DNA of 64,000 bases from Agrobacterium vitis. GTDB lineage: Bacteria > Pseudomonadota > Alphaproteobacteria > Rhizobiales > Rhizobiaceae. The DNA is taken from positions 625,001-689,000 of the forward strand of contig NZ_JACXXJ020000005.1 in the NCBI RefSeq assembly GCF_014926405.1, written 5' to 3'. The notes below the pieces were generated by a model. That model made no database searches, was not told where the DNA came from, and saw only the letters and a list, made by a program, of their open reading frames with translations. This document shows, one piece after another, positions 32,833 to 42,858 of this stretch (positions are counted from its first letter, which is position 1; the number at the start of each line of letters is the position of its first letter). The position numbers were made by a program, and so were the translations under genes.

Positions 32833-35661
32833 TTATTGACCCAGCCTTTCCAGCAGGGCCGGAACATGGACCTGATCGGCTTTGTAATTGCCGGTCAGCA
32901 TATACATCATGATATTGACCCCGACGCGGTAGGAGATTTCCCGCTGATTTTCATCGGGCGGCACGGTCGGCAGCATGGGGACACCATTGGCGTCGATGGC
33001 CCAGGCGGAAAGAAAATCATTGCCGGTGATGATGATCGGTGACACGCCATCACCGCCCGAGGTCAGGCCGTTCTGGCTGGCGCGGGCCTCCTGCCTGGCC
33101 TCGACCCAGAGTGGGCTGCCCGTATAGCGGCCCGGATAGGTATGCAGCAGATAGAAGGACCGGTTGATCACATGGTCCTTCGGCACCGGCTCCAGCGGCG
33201 GAATATCGATATTGGCAAGAATTTCGCGCAGGCGCTCGCCATTGGCGCTGGCCCCGGCATCTCCTTGCCCACCCATACTGCCCAATTGGTCGCGGGTGTC
33301 GAACAGCACCGTGCCGCCGGAGCGCATATAGGCGTCGATCCGGCTGATGGCCTCGGCGCTTGGCATCGGGGCGCTGGCCGAAATCGGCCAGAAGATGATC
33401 GGGTAGAGCGATAGTTCGTCCTTGGCAATGTCCAGCCCGACCGGCGCGCCCGGCTCCAGCGTGGTGCGATAGGTGAGAAATTCGGTGAGCCCGCTCAGGC
33501 CCCGTTCCGAAATGCTATCGACGTCCTGCTCCCCGGTCTTCACATAGGCAAGATGGGTCGTATCCAGCCGTTGCAGTAACACGTCATCGCCCGGCTTGGT
33601 GTCATTGGCAAAGCTACGGTCCGCAGGCAGCAGGGCCAGTGCTGCGGCCAGGACCACGAGAGCACCAGCGCTTTTGGCGATCCGGGCTTTCGGCATCCGG
33701 GCAAAGGCTCCGCCCATGAGAAGGACGACCAGACTGTCGATGATGAACAGAGCCAATGCGATACCCAGCAGCGGCGGCTTCAGCGGTGTAGCACTTGCCC
33801 CGGCCAGCGGCTCGCGCACCACCGGAACCGTCACGTCCTCGAGGTTTATCGGTTTCAGTTCGGCACCTGCTGGCAGAAGGTTCAGGGCAGAAAATCCATC
33901 TTCGGAGCCGTAAAGGCCGGGTGGATTGTCAAACGTTGCGGCAGGTGGGCGTTTAGCTCCCAGCTCCAGCGGCTTGGCATTGCTGGCCTCGGCGGTCAGT
34001 CCGCCATGCTCGGTCAGCAGCCGGTACGGCGGCAGGCTGGCGGCTGCGGCGGTCGCATTGCTACCGGTATTGGCCCCGCTAGCATGGGCCATCTGCACGA
34101 CCCGGCGCAGCATTTCCACGAAATCGCCTGAGATCGGTAGATTGGACCAGCTGGCCTCGGCGCTGACATGGAACAGCACGATGCGCCCGGCACCGCTATC
34201 CCTGGCGGTGACCAGTGGCGTGCCATCGGCAAGGCTTGCCCAGGTGCGGCTGGCGAGATCAGGGGTCGGTTCAGCCAGAACCTGCCGCTTGACCAGCACG
34301 CCATCGGGTGGCGCAAGCCCGGCAAACGGGCTGGTGGGCGGGAAGGGGGCCAGCGGTTGCGGCTCCGACCAGGAGAGTGCGCCGCCCAATTGGCGTTCGC
34401 CCTGGCGCAGAATGACCGGCACCAGCGGATCATCGGCAGGGGCAGCGGCAAGCCTTGGCCCGGCAAAACGGATCAGCGTGCCGCTGCGTTGCAGCCAGCG
34501 TTGTAGCTGTTGCTGCACATCCGGCGGCAGGCGGCCGATATCGGCCATGATCAGGGCCGAGGGGTTCTGCTGCAACAGTTCGGGAATGGCTCTGGCCAGA
34601 TCCTTGTCATTGGATTTGATCAGATCGGCATAGGGTTGCAGCGCCCGCTGAATGTAATAGAGCGGCGATAGCAGCGGCTGGAATTCGTCATTGGCGTCAC
34701 CGGCGAGAAGCGCGACCTTGCGGCGGCGAAAGCCGTCATCCAGCAGCTGGACGGCACCGGCTGTGCCATAACCAGCAAGGCTCAACCGGGCAAAATCATT
34801 GCGCAACTCGAAAGGGGCGGCAATCTCAGCCGTGGCGACGCTTTGCCCGGCGGCAAAACTGGCGGTGCCTGACGCAATCGGCCGGCCCTGCTGGTCCTGC
34901 GCATCGACGATGATCTGTTGGGGATCGGCAGGCGACAGACGTGTCACCTTTGCGACAAGCTGATCGACGCCATTGGTGGCACCGGTCAGGGCGATACTCG
35001 CCTTGCCGTCATCGGTGATTACGCGCAATTCGGCAGGGGCAAGGGCAGAGAACTGGCTGCCGATCTGTTCGCTTTCGCTGGCCGCAAGACCATCGCTCAG
35101 GAAGGCCAGCGTGCCGGGCTTGGTTCCCTTCAGCCCTGCCGTCAGCGCGGTGAGGGCGCGGTTGCGGTCCGGCGTCAAAGGCCGGGGCCGTGCGGCGCTC
35201 AGCCTTTCGCGGGCGGTGGCGGCATTGACGGGGACGGCATCCTGGGTCAGGTCGGCGGTCAGCACCAGGGAAATCGGTAGATTGCTGCTTTCGGCCTCAT
35301 CGATCAGGCCGTTTGCCGTCTCGACGCGGCGCTCCCAATCGGTGACGCTGGCCCAGCTGTTGTCGATGACAAGAACCAGCGGACCGCCACCGGCAACCGA
35401 TGTGCCGCGCGGGTTGAGCACCGGCTCGGCCAAGGCCAGAATGACCAGGGTTGCCATCGCCATGCGCAGCAGCGTCAGCCACCAGGGGCTTCGGGCCGGG
35501 GTTTCCTCGCGCTTCAGCACGCGGGCCAGAATGCGCAGCGGTGGAAACACTTCCATCTGCGGGCGCGGCGGTGTCAGTTTCAGCAGAAACCAGATGGCTG
35601 GCAGCACGACGAGCGCGCCGAGCAGCGCAGGAGTGACAAAAGCAAGCGGAAGGCCACCCAT
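32833..35661 (-). CDS. BatA-like N-terminal double-helix / DUF4159 membrane protein
   Basis: A 942-residue protein. The first 90 residues contain the BatA-type N-terminal membrane domain (two helices around PPLRILARVLKREETPARSPWW). A vWA-like domain follows (VLVIDNSWASVTDWERRVETANGLIDEAE). A hydrophobic region lies near residues 640-690. The C-terminal 220 residues are DUF4159 (QRLDTTHLAYVKTGEQDVDSISERG, DAYMRSGGTVLFDTRDQ). Its role in bacterial cell-envelope integrity or solute homeostasis is not established. The gene overlaps the DUF58 gene stop by one base (TAATG), so co-translation is likely. Confidence 0.85.
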   Translation of the reverse strand: MGGLPLAFVTPALLGALVVLPAIWFLLKLTPPRPQMEVFPPLRILARVLKREETPARSPWWLTLLRMAMATLVILALAEPVLNPRGTSVAGGGPLVLVIDNSWASVTDWERRVETANGLIDEAESSNLPISLVLTADLTQDAVPVNAATARERLSAARPRPLTPDRNRALTALTAGLKGTKPGTLAFLSDGLAASESEQIGSQFSALAPAELRVITDDGKASIALTGATNGVDQLVAKVTRLSPADPQQIIVDAQDQQGRPIASGTASFAAGQSVATAEIAAPFELRNDFARLSLAGYGTAGAVQLLDDGFRRRKVALLAGDANDEFQPLLSPLYYIQRALQPYADLIKSNDKDLARAIPELLQQNPSALIMADIGRLPPDVQQQLQRWLQRSGTLIRFAGPRLAAAPADDPLVPVILRQGERQLGGALSWSEPQPLAPFPPTSPFAGLAPPDGVLVKRQVLAEPTPDLASRTWASLADGTPLVTARDSGAGRIVLFHVSAEASWSNLPISGDFVEMLRRVVQMAHASGANTGSNATAAAASLPPYRLLTEHGGLTAEASNAKPLELGAKRPPAATFDNPPGLYGSEDGFSALNLLPAGAELKPINLEDVTVPVVREPLAGASATPLKPPLLGIALALFIIDSLVVLLMGGAFARMPKARIAKSAGALVVLAAALALLPADRSFANDTKPGDDVLLQRLDTTHLAYVKTGEQDVDSISERGLSGLTEFLTYRTTLEPGAPVGLDIAKDELSLYPIIFWPISASAPMPSAEAISRIDAYMRSGGTVLFDTRDQLGSMGGQGDAGASANGERLREILANIDIPPLEPVPKDHVINRSFYLLHTYPGRYTGSPLWVEARQEARASQNGLTSGGDGVSPIIITGNDFLSAWAIDANGVPMLPTVPPDENQREISYRVGVNIMMYMLTGNYKADQVHVPALLERLGQ

Positions 35662-36623
35662 TACGCGCCTCCACGGTGGGAAAGCTGCGGCGCCCCGGAG
35701 AGATGCATATGCACCTTGACCAGCGCTTCGGAGGCCAGTCGGTCGGTGAGATGCGCGGTAAAGCTCCAGCCCAGCCGCCGCAATTCCTCGCTCAAGGCTT
35801 CACGGCGCAGGAAATAGGCGCGGCGATAGTCTTCCCGGATGTTTTCGGCGCGGCCCGATACCAGCTTTTCGCCGGTTTCCGGGTCGGTAAATTCGGTGCG
35901 GCCCGCATAGGGAAACAGTTCTTCCGCCGGATCGGCAACTTCGATGACATGACCGCGCAACCCGCGCCGGGCCAGCGGTGCAATGCCCGCCATAATCGCA
36001 TCGGGATCATCAAGAAAATCACCGATCAGCACGATATCGCTGGCATTGCGGATCATCGCCGTATCGGGAAAGCCCTGATTGGGCAGGCCGCTCAGGTCCG
36101 GCGCATGGATCAGCGCTGCCGCCAGCCGCTCGGAGGCGTTGCGGGCGGACATCGGTTCCATGATGCCGGGGCAGCCGATACGCTCGCCGGAGCGCGCCAG
36201 CACTTCGGCCAGCGCCAGCATCAGCACCAGCGCCCGGCTTTCCTTGGAAACACTGCCGAAGCGGGATTTATACATCATTGAGGGCGACAGATCGGCCCAG
36301 AGCCAGATCGTGTGGGCCGCTTCCCATTCGCGGTCGCGGATATAGAGATGATCGTCGCGGGCCGAGCGGCGCCAATCGATTCCGGCCAGGCTTTCGCCCT
36401 CCGCATAGGGGCGGAACTGCCAGAAATTTTCGCCAATGCCGCGTTTTCTGCGGCCATGCCAGCCGGAAATGACGGTATTGGCGATGCGCTTGGCTTCCAC
36501 CATGCAATCGGGAATGAGGGCAGCGCGTTGGCGGGCGCGGGCCAGAACATCCCCGGTCGGGGTTTTCTCGACGATCCGTCCGTCAACAGGCCCTCTGATC
36601 GCTTCCGGTGCAAATCCTGCCAA
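35661..36623 (-). CDS. DUF58 domain-containing protein
   Basis: A 320-residue protein. It contains the DUF58 motif YAEGESLAGIDWRRSARDDHLYIRDREWE (about residues 73-101), followed by a vWA-like half (IWLWADLSPSMMYKS with a MIDAS-like D.S.S). It works with MoxR ATPases in many bacteria, apparently as the ATPase's partner. The gene starts 15 bp after the moxR stop. No membrane segment is seen. Length is normal. Confidence 0.9.
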   Translation of the reverse strand: MAGFAPEAIRGPVDGRIVEKTPTGDVLARARQRAALIPDCMVEAKRIANTVISGWHGRRKRGIGENFWQFRPYAEGESLAGIDWRRSARDDHLYIRDREWEAAHTIWLWADLSPSMMYKSRFGSVSKESRALVLMLALAEVLARSGERIGCPGIMEPMSARNASERLAAALIHAPDLSGLPNQGFPDTAMIRNASDIVLIGDFLDDPDAIMAGIAPLARRGLRGHVIEVADPAEELFPYAGRTEFTDPETGEKLVSGRAENIREDYRRAYFLRREALSEELRRLGWSFTAHLTDRLASEALVKVHMHLSGAPQLSHRGGA

Positions 36624-36638
36624 AACGCTACCGCTCCC

Positions 36639-37652
36639 TCACGCTTTGCTGTGCTTGATCAAGCCAGCGATCACGTCACGCACCGCCATGCCTTCGGCAC
36701 GGGCCGCAAAGGTCAACGCCATCCGGTGCTGAAGCACCGGTTCGGCCAGCGCATGCACATCGTCAATCGATGGGGCAAGGCGTCCTTCGTAAAGTGCACG
36801 GGCGCGGGCGCACAGCATCAAAGCCTGTCCGGCGCGTGGACCGGGACCCCAGGCCACATGCTTGTCGGTTTCCGTATGACCTTGGCCGGGCCGGGCGGCA
36901 CGCACCAGCGACAGGATGGCATCGACCACGCTGTCGGGCACCGGCATCTGGCGGACCAGCTTCTGGATGTCGAGCAGGCGGGGCGCATCCAGCACGGCGC
37001 TGGCATGGCTATCACTGATACCGGTCGTGTCGAGCAGGATCTGCCGTTCTGCCGCCAGATCCGGATAGCCGACATCGACCTGCAACAGGAAACGGTCGAG
37101 CTGGGCTTCCGGCAGCGGATAGGTGCCTTCCTGTTCCAGCGGGTTCTGAGTGGCCAGCACATGGAAAGGGGCGGGCAGATCATAACGCTGACCGGCAATG
37201 GTAATGTGATATTCCTGCATGGATTGCAGCAGGGCGGATTGGGTGCGCGGGCTGGCCCGGTTGATTTCATCGGCCATCAGCAATTGCGCAAACACCGGCC
37301 CCTTGACGAAGCGGAAGGAGCGACGGCCATGCTCGTCCTGGTCCATCACTTCGGTGCCGAGAATGTCCGACGGCATCAGGTCGGGGGTGAACTGGATGCG
37401 GTTGGCGTCCAGCCCCAGCACGGTGCCGAGCGTCGTCACCAGCTTGGTTTTGGCCAGGCCCGGCACGCCGACCAGCAGCGCATGGCCGCCGGAGAGAATG
37501 GCGAGCAGGGTGTTTTCCACGACCTTTTCCTGGCCGAAAATAACCTTGGAGACCTCGGCGCGCACGCTGGCAATCTCGGCCAGGGCCTGTTCAGCCAGAG
37601 CGACGATGGCTTTTTCATCGAGCGCGGTGTCCGTGGTGTTGATCATGCCCAT
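36639..37652 (-). CDS. MoxR-family AAA+ ATPase
   Basis: A 337-residue chaperone-like ATPase. Walker A is GVPGLAKT (62-69), Walker B LLMADEI (about 124-130), and sensor 1 is the ATQNPLEQEGTYPLPEAQLDRF region, all standard for MoxR. It is the first gene of a five-gene chain with DUF58, DUF4159, the large membrane protein and HXXEE. In other bacteria such clusters help in stress tolerance and metal insertion. The promoter lies in the 200-bp space divergent from the DUF1285 gene. Confidence 0.95.
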   Translation of the reverse strand: MGMINTTDTALDEKAIVALAEQALAEIASVRAEVSKVIFGQEKVVENTLLAILSGGHALLVGVPGLAKTKLVTTLGTVLGLDANRIQFTPDLMPSDILGTEVMDQDEHGRRSFRFVKGPVFAQLLMADEINRASPRTQSALLQSMQEYHITIAGQRYDLPAPFHVLATQNPLEQEGTYPLPEAQLDRFLLQVDVGYPDLAAERQILLDTTGISDSHASAVLDAPRLLDIQKLVRQMPVPDSVVDAILSLVRAARPGQGHTETDKHVAWGPGPRAGQALMLCARARALYEGRLAPSIDDVHALAEPVLQHRMALTFAARAEGMAVRDVIAGLIKHSKA

Positions 37653-37852
37653 GGCGGTCTCCGTTGGCTCATATCGTCATTGGTAGGTAAGGCAGGCCTG
37701 TGCCGATTGCCAGAAGAATCGATCATTACGTGTATCGGCACAGTTTATCTAACTTATTCCCCGTGAGGCGGCTGACAAGCGGGTTTCAAATGACTATCTC
37801 GTGTCCCATGTCTCACTTCGATGTCTAATAAGGTTAAAACCGGGACGCAAAC

Positions 37853-38476
37853 ATGGCAGGCGACGAAAACAATGACGCGGGCGATGCGGCTGGATTGGCT
37901 GCAATGATTGCCCGCGCCGCCGACCAGACGGCAGGGGGCAAGCCCGGCCTTCCACCGGTCGAGCGCTGGAATCCGCCGTTTTGCGGCGATATCGACATGG
38001 AAATCCTGGCCGATGGAAGCTGGCTCTATCTCGGCACGCCGATTGGCCGTGTGCCCTTGGTGCGGTTGTTTTCAACCGTGCTGCGCAAGGACGAGGATGG
38101 GCGGACCTATCTGGTCACGCCTGTGGAAAAACTGGGAATCAAGGTCGCAGACGCCCATTTCGTCGCCGTGGAAATGATGGTTAGTGCAAGGGATGGCGAA
38201 GCTGTTTTGACCTTTCGCACCAATGTCGGCGATCTGGTCGAGGCTGGGCCTGAGTATCCACTGCGGTTTGTGATCGAGGGCGAACACCAGCAATTGAAGC
38301 CCTATCTTGCCGTGCGCGGACGGCTGGAGGCGTTGGTATCGCGCGCCGTGACCTATGAGCTGATGGCGCTGGGTGAGGTAGTGGATATCGATGGGCAGGC
38401 GATGTTTGCCATCCGCTCTGGCGGCGAGACATTTGCCGTGATGCCTGCCGCTGACCTGAATGGATTGGCCTCATGA
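37853..38476 (+). CDS. DUF1285 domain-containing protein
   Basis: A 207-residue protein of unknown function with the DUF1285 pattern: PPVERWNPPFCGDIDMEILADGSWLYLGTPIGR and LVTPVEKLGIKVADAHFVAVEM. It is the first gene of the DUF1285 - NUDIX - cca chain common in Rhizobiales; each pair overlaps by four bases (ATGA). No membrane segment or signal is seen. Confidence 0.9.
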   Translation: MAGDENNDAGDAAGLAAMIARAADQTAGGKPGLPPVERWNPPFCGDIDMEILADGSWLYLGTPIGRVPLVRLFSTVLRKDEDGRTYLVTPVEKLGIKVADAHFVAVEMMVSARDGEAVLTFRTNVGDLVEAGPEYPLRFVIEGEHQQLKPYLAVRGRLEALVSRAVTYELMALGEVVDIDGQAMFAIRSGGETFAVMPAADLNGLAS

Positions 38477-39129
38477 CGGAAACCGACCGCAACGATCTTG
38501 TCCTGCCAAGCTTCACCGCCGATGAATTTCGCAGCCGGGCGCAGAGCCAAAGCGGTGCGCCACTGGAAACCGCTTGGCGCGACCATGGCGATCATGTGTT
38601 GAATGCCGAGATATTGCTGAAGCTGGAAGGCCTGCGGCTAAAGGATGCCGCCGTGCTGGTGCCGGTGGTGGATGACGGCAATGATACGCGGATCATCCTG
38701 ACCCAGCGCACCACAACGCTGCGCAAGCATTCCGGCCAGATTGCCTTTCCCGGCGGCGGTATCGATGATGCCGATGCAAGCCCGGAAGCGGCGGCGCTGC
38801 GCGAGGCGGAAGAGGAAATCGGCCTTGATCCGCGCTTTGTCGAGACTGTCGGACGGCTGCCCCATTATCTCGCTGGCACCGGCTTTCGCATCACGCCGGT
38901 GCTGGCGGTGGTGCAGCCGGGATTTCAACTGACCATCAACCCGGATGAAGTGGCCGATGTGTTCGAAGTGCCGCTATCCTTCCTGATGAACCCGGACAAT
39001 CACCGCCGCGACAGCAAAGTCTTTAATGGAACGACCAGGCATTTTTATGTGATGCCCTATGGCGAACGCCAGATTTGGGGCATTACCGCAGGCATTCTGC
39101 GCACGCTTTATGAAAGGCTTTATGCATGA
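38473..39129 (+). CDS. CoA pyrophosphatase-type NUDIX hydrolase
   Basis: A 218-residue protein. The Nudix box with its CoA-specific upstream segment is visible as KHSGQIAFPGGGIDDADASPEAAALREAEEEIGLD (about residues 77-111). The REAEEE core is intact. The family hydrolyses coenzyme A or its derivatives. The start overlaps the DUF1285 stop and the stop overlaps the cca start by four bases, giving tight coupling. Confidence 0.93.
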   Translation: MTETDRNDLVLPSFTADEFRSRAQSQSGAPLETAWRDHGDHVLNAEILLKLEGLRLKDAAVLVPVVDDGNDTRIILTQRTTTLRKHSGQIAFPGGGIDDADASPEAAALREAEEEIGLDPRFVETVGRLPHYLAGTGFRITPVLAVVQPGFQLTINPDEVADVFEVPLSFLMNPDNHRRDSKVFNGTTRHFYVMPYGERQIWGITAGILRTLYERLYA

Positions 39130-40388
39130 CGACGGTTGCGGATCGGCCCTGGTTTCAGGATGCGGCGCTGGCCAAGGTCTTTGCCCTGTTGAACGCCGAT
39201 GGCGGCGAGGTGCGGGTAGTGGGCGGCGCGGTGCGCAACAGCCTGCTGGGTGAACCGGTTGGCGATATCGATCTCGCCACCACGCTTGTTCCCTCCGAAG
39301 TGACGGCTCGGGCCGAGGCGGCAGGCATCAAGGCAGTGCCAACAGGCATCGAGCATGGCACAGTGACGCTGGTGATCGGCGGCAAGCCGTTTGAAGTGAC
39401 GACGCTGCGGCGCGACATGGAAACCGATGGCCGCCACGCCGAGGTCGCGTTCGGCACCGACTGGCAGGTGGATGCCGAGCGACGGGATTTCACCATCAAT
39501 GCGCTCTATGCCACGGCGTCCGGCGAGGTGATCGATCCGGTCGGCGGGTTGGCGGATCTTCAAACTGGCACGCTGCGGTTCATTGGCGAAGCCCGCCTGC
39601 GGATTGCCGAGGATTATCTGCGGGTGCTGCGCTTCTTCCGGTTTTTTGCCTGGTATGGGCGCGGACGCCCGGATGCGGACGGCCTGCGGGCCTGTGCGGC
39701 GGCGCGTGATGAATTACACCGGTTGTCTGCCGAGCGGGTCTGGTCGGAGACGAAAAAGCTGCTCTCGGCAAAAGATCCTGGCCGGGCGCTGCTGTGGATG
39801 CGCCAATCCGGCGTGTTGACGGCGATCCTGCCGGAAACCGAAAAATGGGGGATCGATGCCATTCCGGGCCTGATTGCTGCGGAAACGGCCCTGAATTGGC
39901 AGCAGGAGCCGCTGTTGCGGCTGGTGGCAATGGTGCCTGATAACCCTGAGCGGATGAAGGGATTGGCCGAGCGGCTGAAACTATCGCGAGCCGAGGCGGA
40001 GTTTTTGCAGCGCTTTGCCACCGCGCCGAAGATCAAGGACGACATGGTCGATCTTGCTCTCGACCGGTTGCTTTATCGGCACGACAAGCCCGGAATTATC
40101 GCGCAATTAAAGCTTTCGCTGGCTTCAGCCCGTGCCAAGGCAGAAGGGGATACCACCAGCATGGCGGCGTCAGCCCGCTGGTTTAGGCTGCTGCAACGGG
40201 CGCAGGCTTTCGAAAAGCCGGTCTTTCCCATAACCGGCAGCGATGCCATTGCCGCCGGTCTTGCGCCCGGACCAGAGATTGGTCGGGTGTTATCGACACT
40301 GGAAGACAACTGGGTTCAAGCCAATTTCACCTTCAGCCGGGAAAAGCTTCTTTCCCGGCTTAAAGAGGCGGTCACGCCGTCAGGTTAA
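39126..40388 (+). CDS. cca: CCA tRNA nucleotidyltransferase
   Basis: A 420-residue class II nucleotidyltransferase that adds or repairs CCA at tRNA 3' ends. The active-site motif GGAVRNSLLGEPVGDIDLA (33-51) carries the catalytic Asp47 and Asp49. The RRDFTINALYA motif (about 119-129) and the C-terminal helical tRNA-binding domain follow. Length is normal. It ends the DUF1285-NUDIX-cca operon. Confidence 0.97.
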   Translation: MTTVADRPWFQDAALAKVFALLNADGGEVRVVGGAVRNSLLGEPVGDIDLATTLVPSEVTARAEAAGIKAVPTGIEHGTVTLVIGGKPFEVTTLRRDMETDGRHAEVAFGTDWQVDAERRDFTINALYATASGEVIDPVGGLADLQTGTLRFIGEARLRIAEDYLRVLRFFRFFAWYGRGRPDADGLRACAAARDELHRLSAERVWSETKKLLSAKDPGRALLWMRQSGVLTAILPETEKWGIDAIPGLIAAETALNWQQEPLLRLVAMVPDNPERMKGLAERLKLSRAEAEFLQRFATAPKIKDDMVDLALDRLLYRHDKPGIIAQLKLSLASARAKAEGDTTSMAASARWFRLLQRAQAFEKPVFPITGSDAIAAGLAPGPEIGRVLSTLEDNWVQANFTFSREKLLSRLKEAVTPSG

Positions 40389-40394
40389 TTGCAC

Positions 40395-40628
40395 TCAGGC
40401 GGCGTGGTTGGCGGAATTGTCATCCGCTTGGCGGTTTGCCTTCATGGAGCTGCCGCCGGTTTCGATAATCCGCGCCCGGACCGTCGGGACGATATTGTCT
40501 CGGATCACGCTGTCTCCATGTACCATGCGGATATGGTCAACCGCACGATGCACCACCTCGGCTTCTTCCTTGGCATGCGTATGCCATTCGCAACCGGGTA
40601 CGAGACGTCCACATTCGAATTGTTTCAT
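40395..40628 (-). CDS. DUF1059 domain-containing protein
   Basis: A 77-residue protein. The DUF1059 pattern is complete: MKQFECGRLVPGCEWHTHAKEE with conserved Cys and His residues, then VHRAVDHIRMVHGD. The extra C-terminal 20 residues are polar. The ATG at 40628 is preceded by GGGAGGAAAGAG. The family may bind metal through its Cys/His but has no known role. It is convergent with cca, 6 bp between stops. Confidence 0.85.
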   Translation of the reverse strand: MKQFECGRLVPGCEWHTHAKEEAEVVHRAVDHIRMVHGDSVIRDNIVPTVRARIIETGGSSMKANRQADDNSANHAA

Positions 40629-40771
40629 GGCTCTTTCCTCCCGAAGCATTGCTGCGGCGAGGGGGCGTTGGCAACGACCCCTCAAAGGTCAGTGCTTCCT
40701 GTTATTTAGGAATTATCGCATGAAGCTTGCTAAACGCCGCGCCTGGCGGCTTTTCGCTCTCTTCCCATTGC

Positions 40772-40799
40772 TATGAAGGGACATGTCCATCCCTTCATA
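40772..40799. terminator. Perfect 10-bp hairpin between small genes
   Basis: TATGAAGGGA pairs with TCCCTTCATA around an 8-nt loop. It lies 23 bp beyond the stop of the 95-aa gene (minus strand). No long T tract follows on either strand, so the termination role is uncertain. Confidence 0.45.
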
Positions 40800-40821
40800 A
40801 GCTATTGTTTCGCCAGACCAT

Positions 40822-41109
40822 TTATTCCGGCATCGCCCAGGCGTAAAACACCGAGCTTGATCCGTTGACCGTGTTTTTGCTGACCATTTTATGGGCGTCG
40901 TTGGCGCGATGTTCGCGACCATGCAGGCCGGCAAGCCGCAATTTTGCCTGTTCGACAAAGTAGCAATGCGGCAGGTTGGCATCGCTGGACGCCTTCAGGT
41001 CATGCGCCATGCGATCGATGAGTTCCGCCGTGTCGATCAGTCGGTCGCGACCGGTCCGATCTGCTGAATTCGTCATGTCCGTGGGAATAGTCATGCTGTG
41101 CGTAGCCAT
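40822..41109 (-). CDS. Hypothetical protein, 95 aa
   Basis: A small soluble protein (MATHSMTIPTDMTNSADRTG...) with a helical middle (RDRLIDTAELIDRMAHDLKASSDANLPHCYFVEQAKLRLAG). The excellent GAGGAGGAGG ribosome site six bases before the ATG supports translation. I do not recognise a family. It is alone on its strand between a hairpin and hemF. Confidence 0.65.
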   Translation of the reverse strand: MATHSMTIPTDMTNSADRTGRDRLIDTAELIDRMAHDLKASSDANLPHCYFVEQAKLRLAGLHGREHRANDAHKMVSKNTVNGSSSVFYAWAMPE

Positions 41110-41306
41110 TGCAATCCTCCTCCTCATTCCATAGGCGACAGGATAACACGGGAACGCGACATGCCAATGTTAATTTTCGATTAACGGGGCTGTAATGCAG
41201 TTTTTGTTAATCAAGATAATATGAATTGAACGTTATCGCAGCGAAAGCCTCCTACAATTATGGGGTTTCTGCTGCGATCAGACCCATTCTGAAGCAGATT
41301 TCCGCC

Positions 41307-42221
41307 TCAAGGCCAGCCGACGAGGGGCGGCAGCGACGACAAAATCGATTCGACATTGCCGCCGGTCTTCAGGCCGAAAATCGTGCCGCGATCATAGAGC
41401 AGGTTGAACTCCACATATCGGCCACGGCGCACCAGCTGCTCTTCCCGGTCTTCATCTGTCCATGGCGTGTTGAAGTTGCGACGAACCAGATCGGGATAGA
41501 CGGCAGCGAACTGGCGTCCGACATCCTGCACGAAGGCGAAATTGGCGGCCCAGAGGTCGAATTTTTCCCCGGCATGCAGCCAGTCGAAGAAAATGCCGCC
41601 GATGCCACGCGGTTCCTGGCGGTGCGGCAGAAAGAAATACTCCTCGCACCACGCTTTGTAATGGGGATAATCGGCGACGTCAGGATGGGCCGCACAGGCG
41701 GCTTCGAGAGCGGCATGAAAGGCAACGGTATCGGCATCGTCCTGCGTTCTGCGTCGATCCAGCACCGGGGTCAGATCCGCCCCGCCACCGAACCATTGGC
41801 TGGTGGTGACCACTATGCGCGTGTTCATATGCACCGCCGGAACATGCGGATTGCAGGGATGGGCGATGAGTGAAATGCCCGAGGCCCAGAACCGGGGGTC
41901 TTCCTCGGCACCCGGCATCTGCTTGCGAAATTCCGGCGAAAATTCGCCATGCACCGTGGAGGTATGAACGCCGACCTTCTCGAACACCCGGCCGTTCATC
42001 ATCGACATGCGTCCGCCACCGCCAAGCCCTTCTTCACGCTGCCAATCCTTAGGCGTGAAGCGTCCGGGGGGGCGATCGCTCAAGGGGCCGGTCAATTCGT
42101 CTTCCAGCGCCTCAAAGGACCGGCAGATCTGGTCACGAAGGCTTTCGAACCAGGCGCGGGCGGTGGCCTTCTTTACCTCGATATCCTCAGGCAAGCCTTT
42201 GGGCAGAATGGGCCGTTGCAT
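41307..42221 (-). CDS. hemF: Oxygen-dependent coproporphyrinogen III oxidase
   Basis: A 304-residue enzyme that oxidatively decarboxylates coproporphyrinogen III to protoporphyrinogen IX in heme synthesis, using O2. Family blocks include [60 protein letters not shown] and [20 protein letters not shown]. The conserved Asp, His and Arg residues for the substrate are present. Length is typical. No FNR-type box was recognised in its upstream sequence. Confidence 0.97.
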   Translation of the reverse strand: MQRPILPKGLPEDIEVKKATARAWFESLRDQICRSFEALEDELTGPLSDRPPGRFTPKDWQREEGLGGGGRMSMMNGRVFEKVGVHTSTVHGEFSPEFRKQMPGAEEDPRFWASGISLIAHPCNPHVPAVHMNTRIVVTTSQWFGGGADLTPVLDRRRTQDDADTVAFHAALEAACAAHPDVADYPHYKAWCEEYFFLPHRQEPRGIGGIFFDWLHAGEKFDLWAANFAFVQDVGRQFAAVYPDLVRRNFNTPWTDEDREEQLVRRGRYVEFNLLYDRGTIFGLKTGGNVESILSSLPPLVGWP

Positions 42222-42393
42222 ATGCTCTCCCTGTCGCCGCTTTCATCAGATCCCGGCGTGTTGATCGAAGCACGGTGACTATCAGATCCAGCGCGGTTGT
42301 GCCATCGCCGCCGAGCCACCTGATACTGGAAAAACCATCGCGCATGGCTTATCATCGGGTCTCGACAGGCCGGGTCTAGAAAGGATTGTCACC

Positions 42394-42672
42394 ATGACAG
42401 GAAAGCGTCCTCTTCCGCCGCTCGACGGCCTGAAACGGCAGATTGCCCGCCATCGTGATCGACAGACAAAAGAACGGGGGCAGGCGATACGCGATGCCTC
42501 GCCCTTCATTCGGGAAACCTTTCGCCTCAACCGGGAAGAGGCCCGGGCCAAGGCACGGGAATGGTTCGATGCCTTTCCCAAAGCCGCCTACTGGACCGAA
42601 GTGGAAAGCTGGCGGCAATTGGAGGGTGATGCCATCGAGTTCACCATGCGGCGCTTGTCGTCTGCGGATTGA
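42394..42672 (+). CDS. Hypothetical protein, 92 aa
   Basis: A short, very basic and Arg-rich protein (PPLDGLKRQIARHRDRQTKERG..., ending MRRLSSAD). A good AAGGA site lies nine bases upstream of the ATG. It looks helical throughout and has no membrane segment. I know no function for it. It lies divergent from hemF and ahead of the flagellin gene. Confidence 0.6.
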   Translation: MTGKRPLPPLDGLKRQIARHRDRQTKERGQAIRDASPFIRETFRLNREEARAKAREWFDAFPKAAYWTEVESWRQLEGDAIEFTMRRLSSAD

Positions 42673-42858
42673 AGTGGGGTACGATGCCGCACATCTTTCA
42701 GCAGCCTGGCGTTGAATATTTCCTAATCGTTAAAATTGCATCCTTTGCCGAAAGGTGATGGAAATAACTCGTAGATTATAAATCCCTTACATTGTGGGGT
42801 ATTTTTCTTCAAAGCGCCAGTCATGCGGTTTGAAACCCACGACGTTGAAGGGGGCAGC

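Noticed and set aside
40713..40982. 89-codon minus-strand frame overlapping the 95-aa hypothetical gene
   Set aside because: It overlaps the better-supported gene with a strong ribosome site and passes through the 10-bp hairpin; probably a shadow.
42721..42858. Sigma-28-like flagellin promoter (TAAA ... GCCGA)
   Set aside because: TTAAAATT and GCCGAAAG are present but about 12 bp apart rather than the expected 15, so the match is not convincing.
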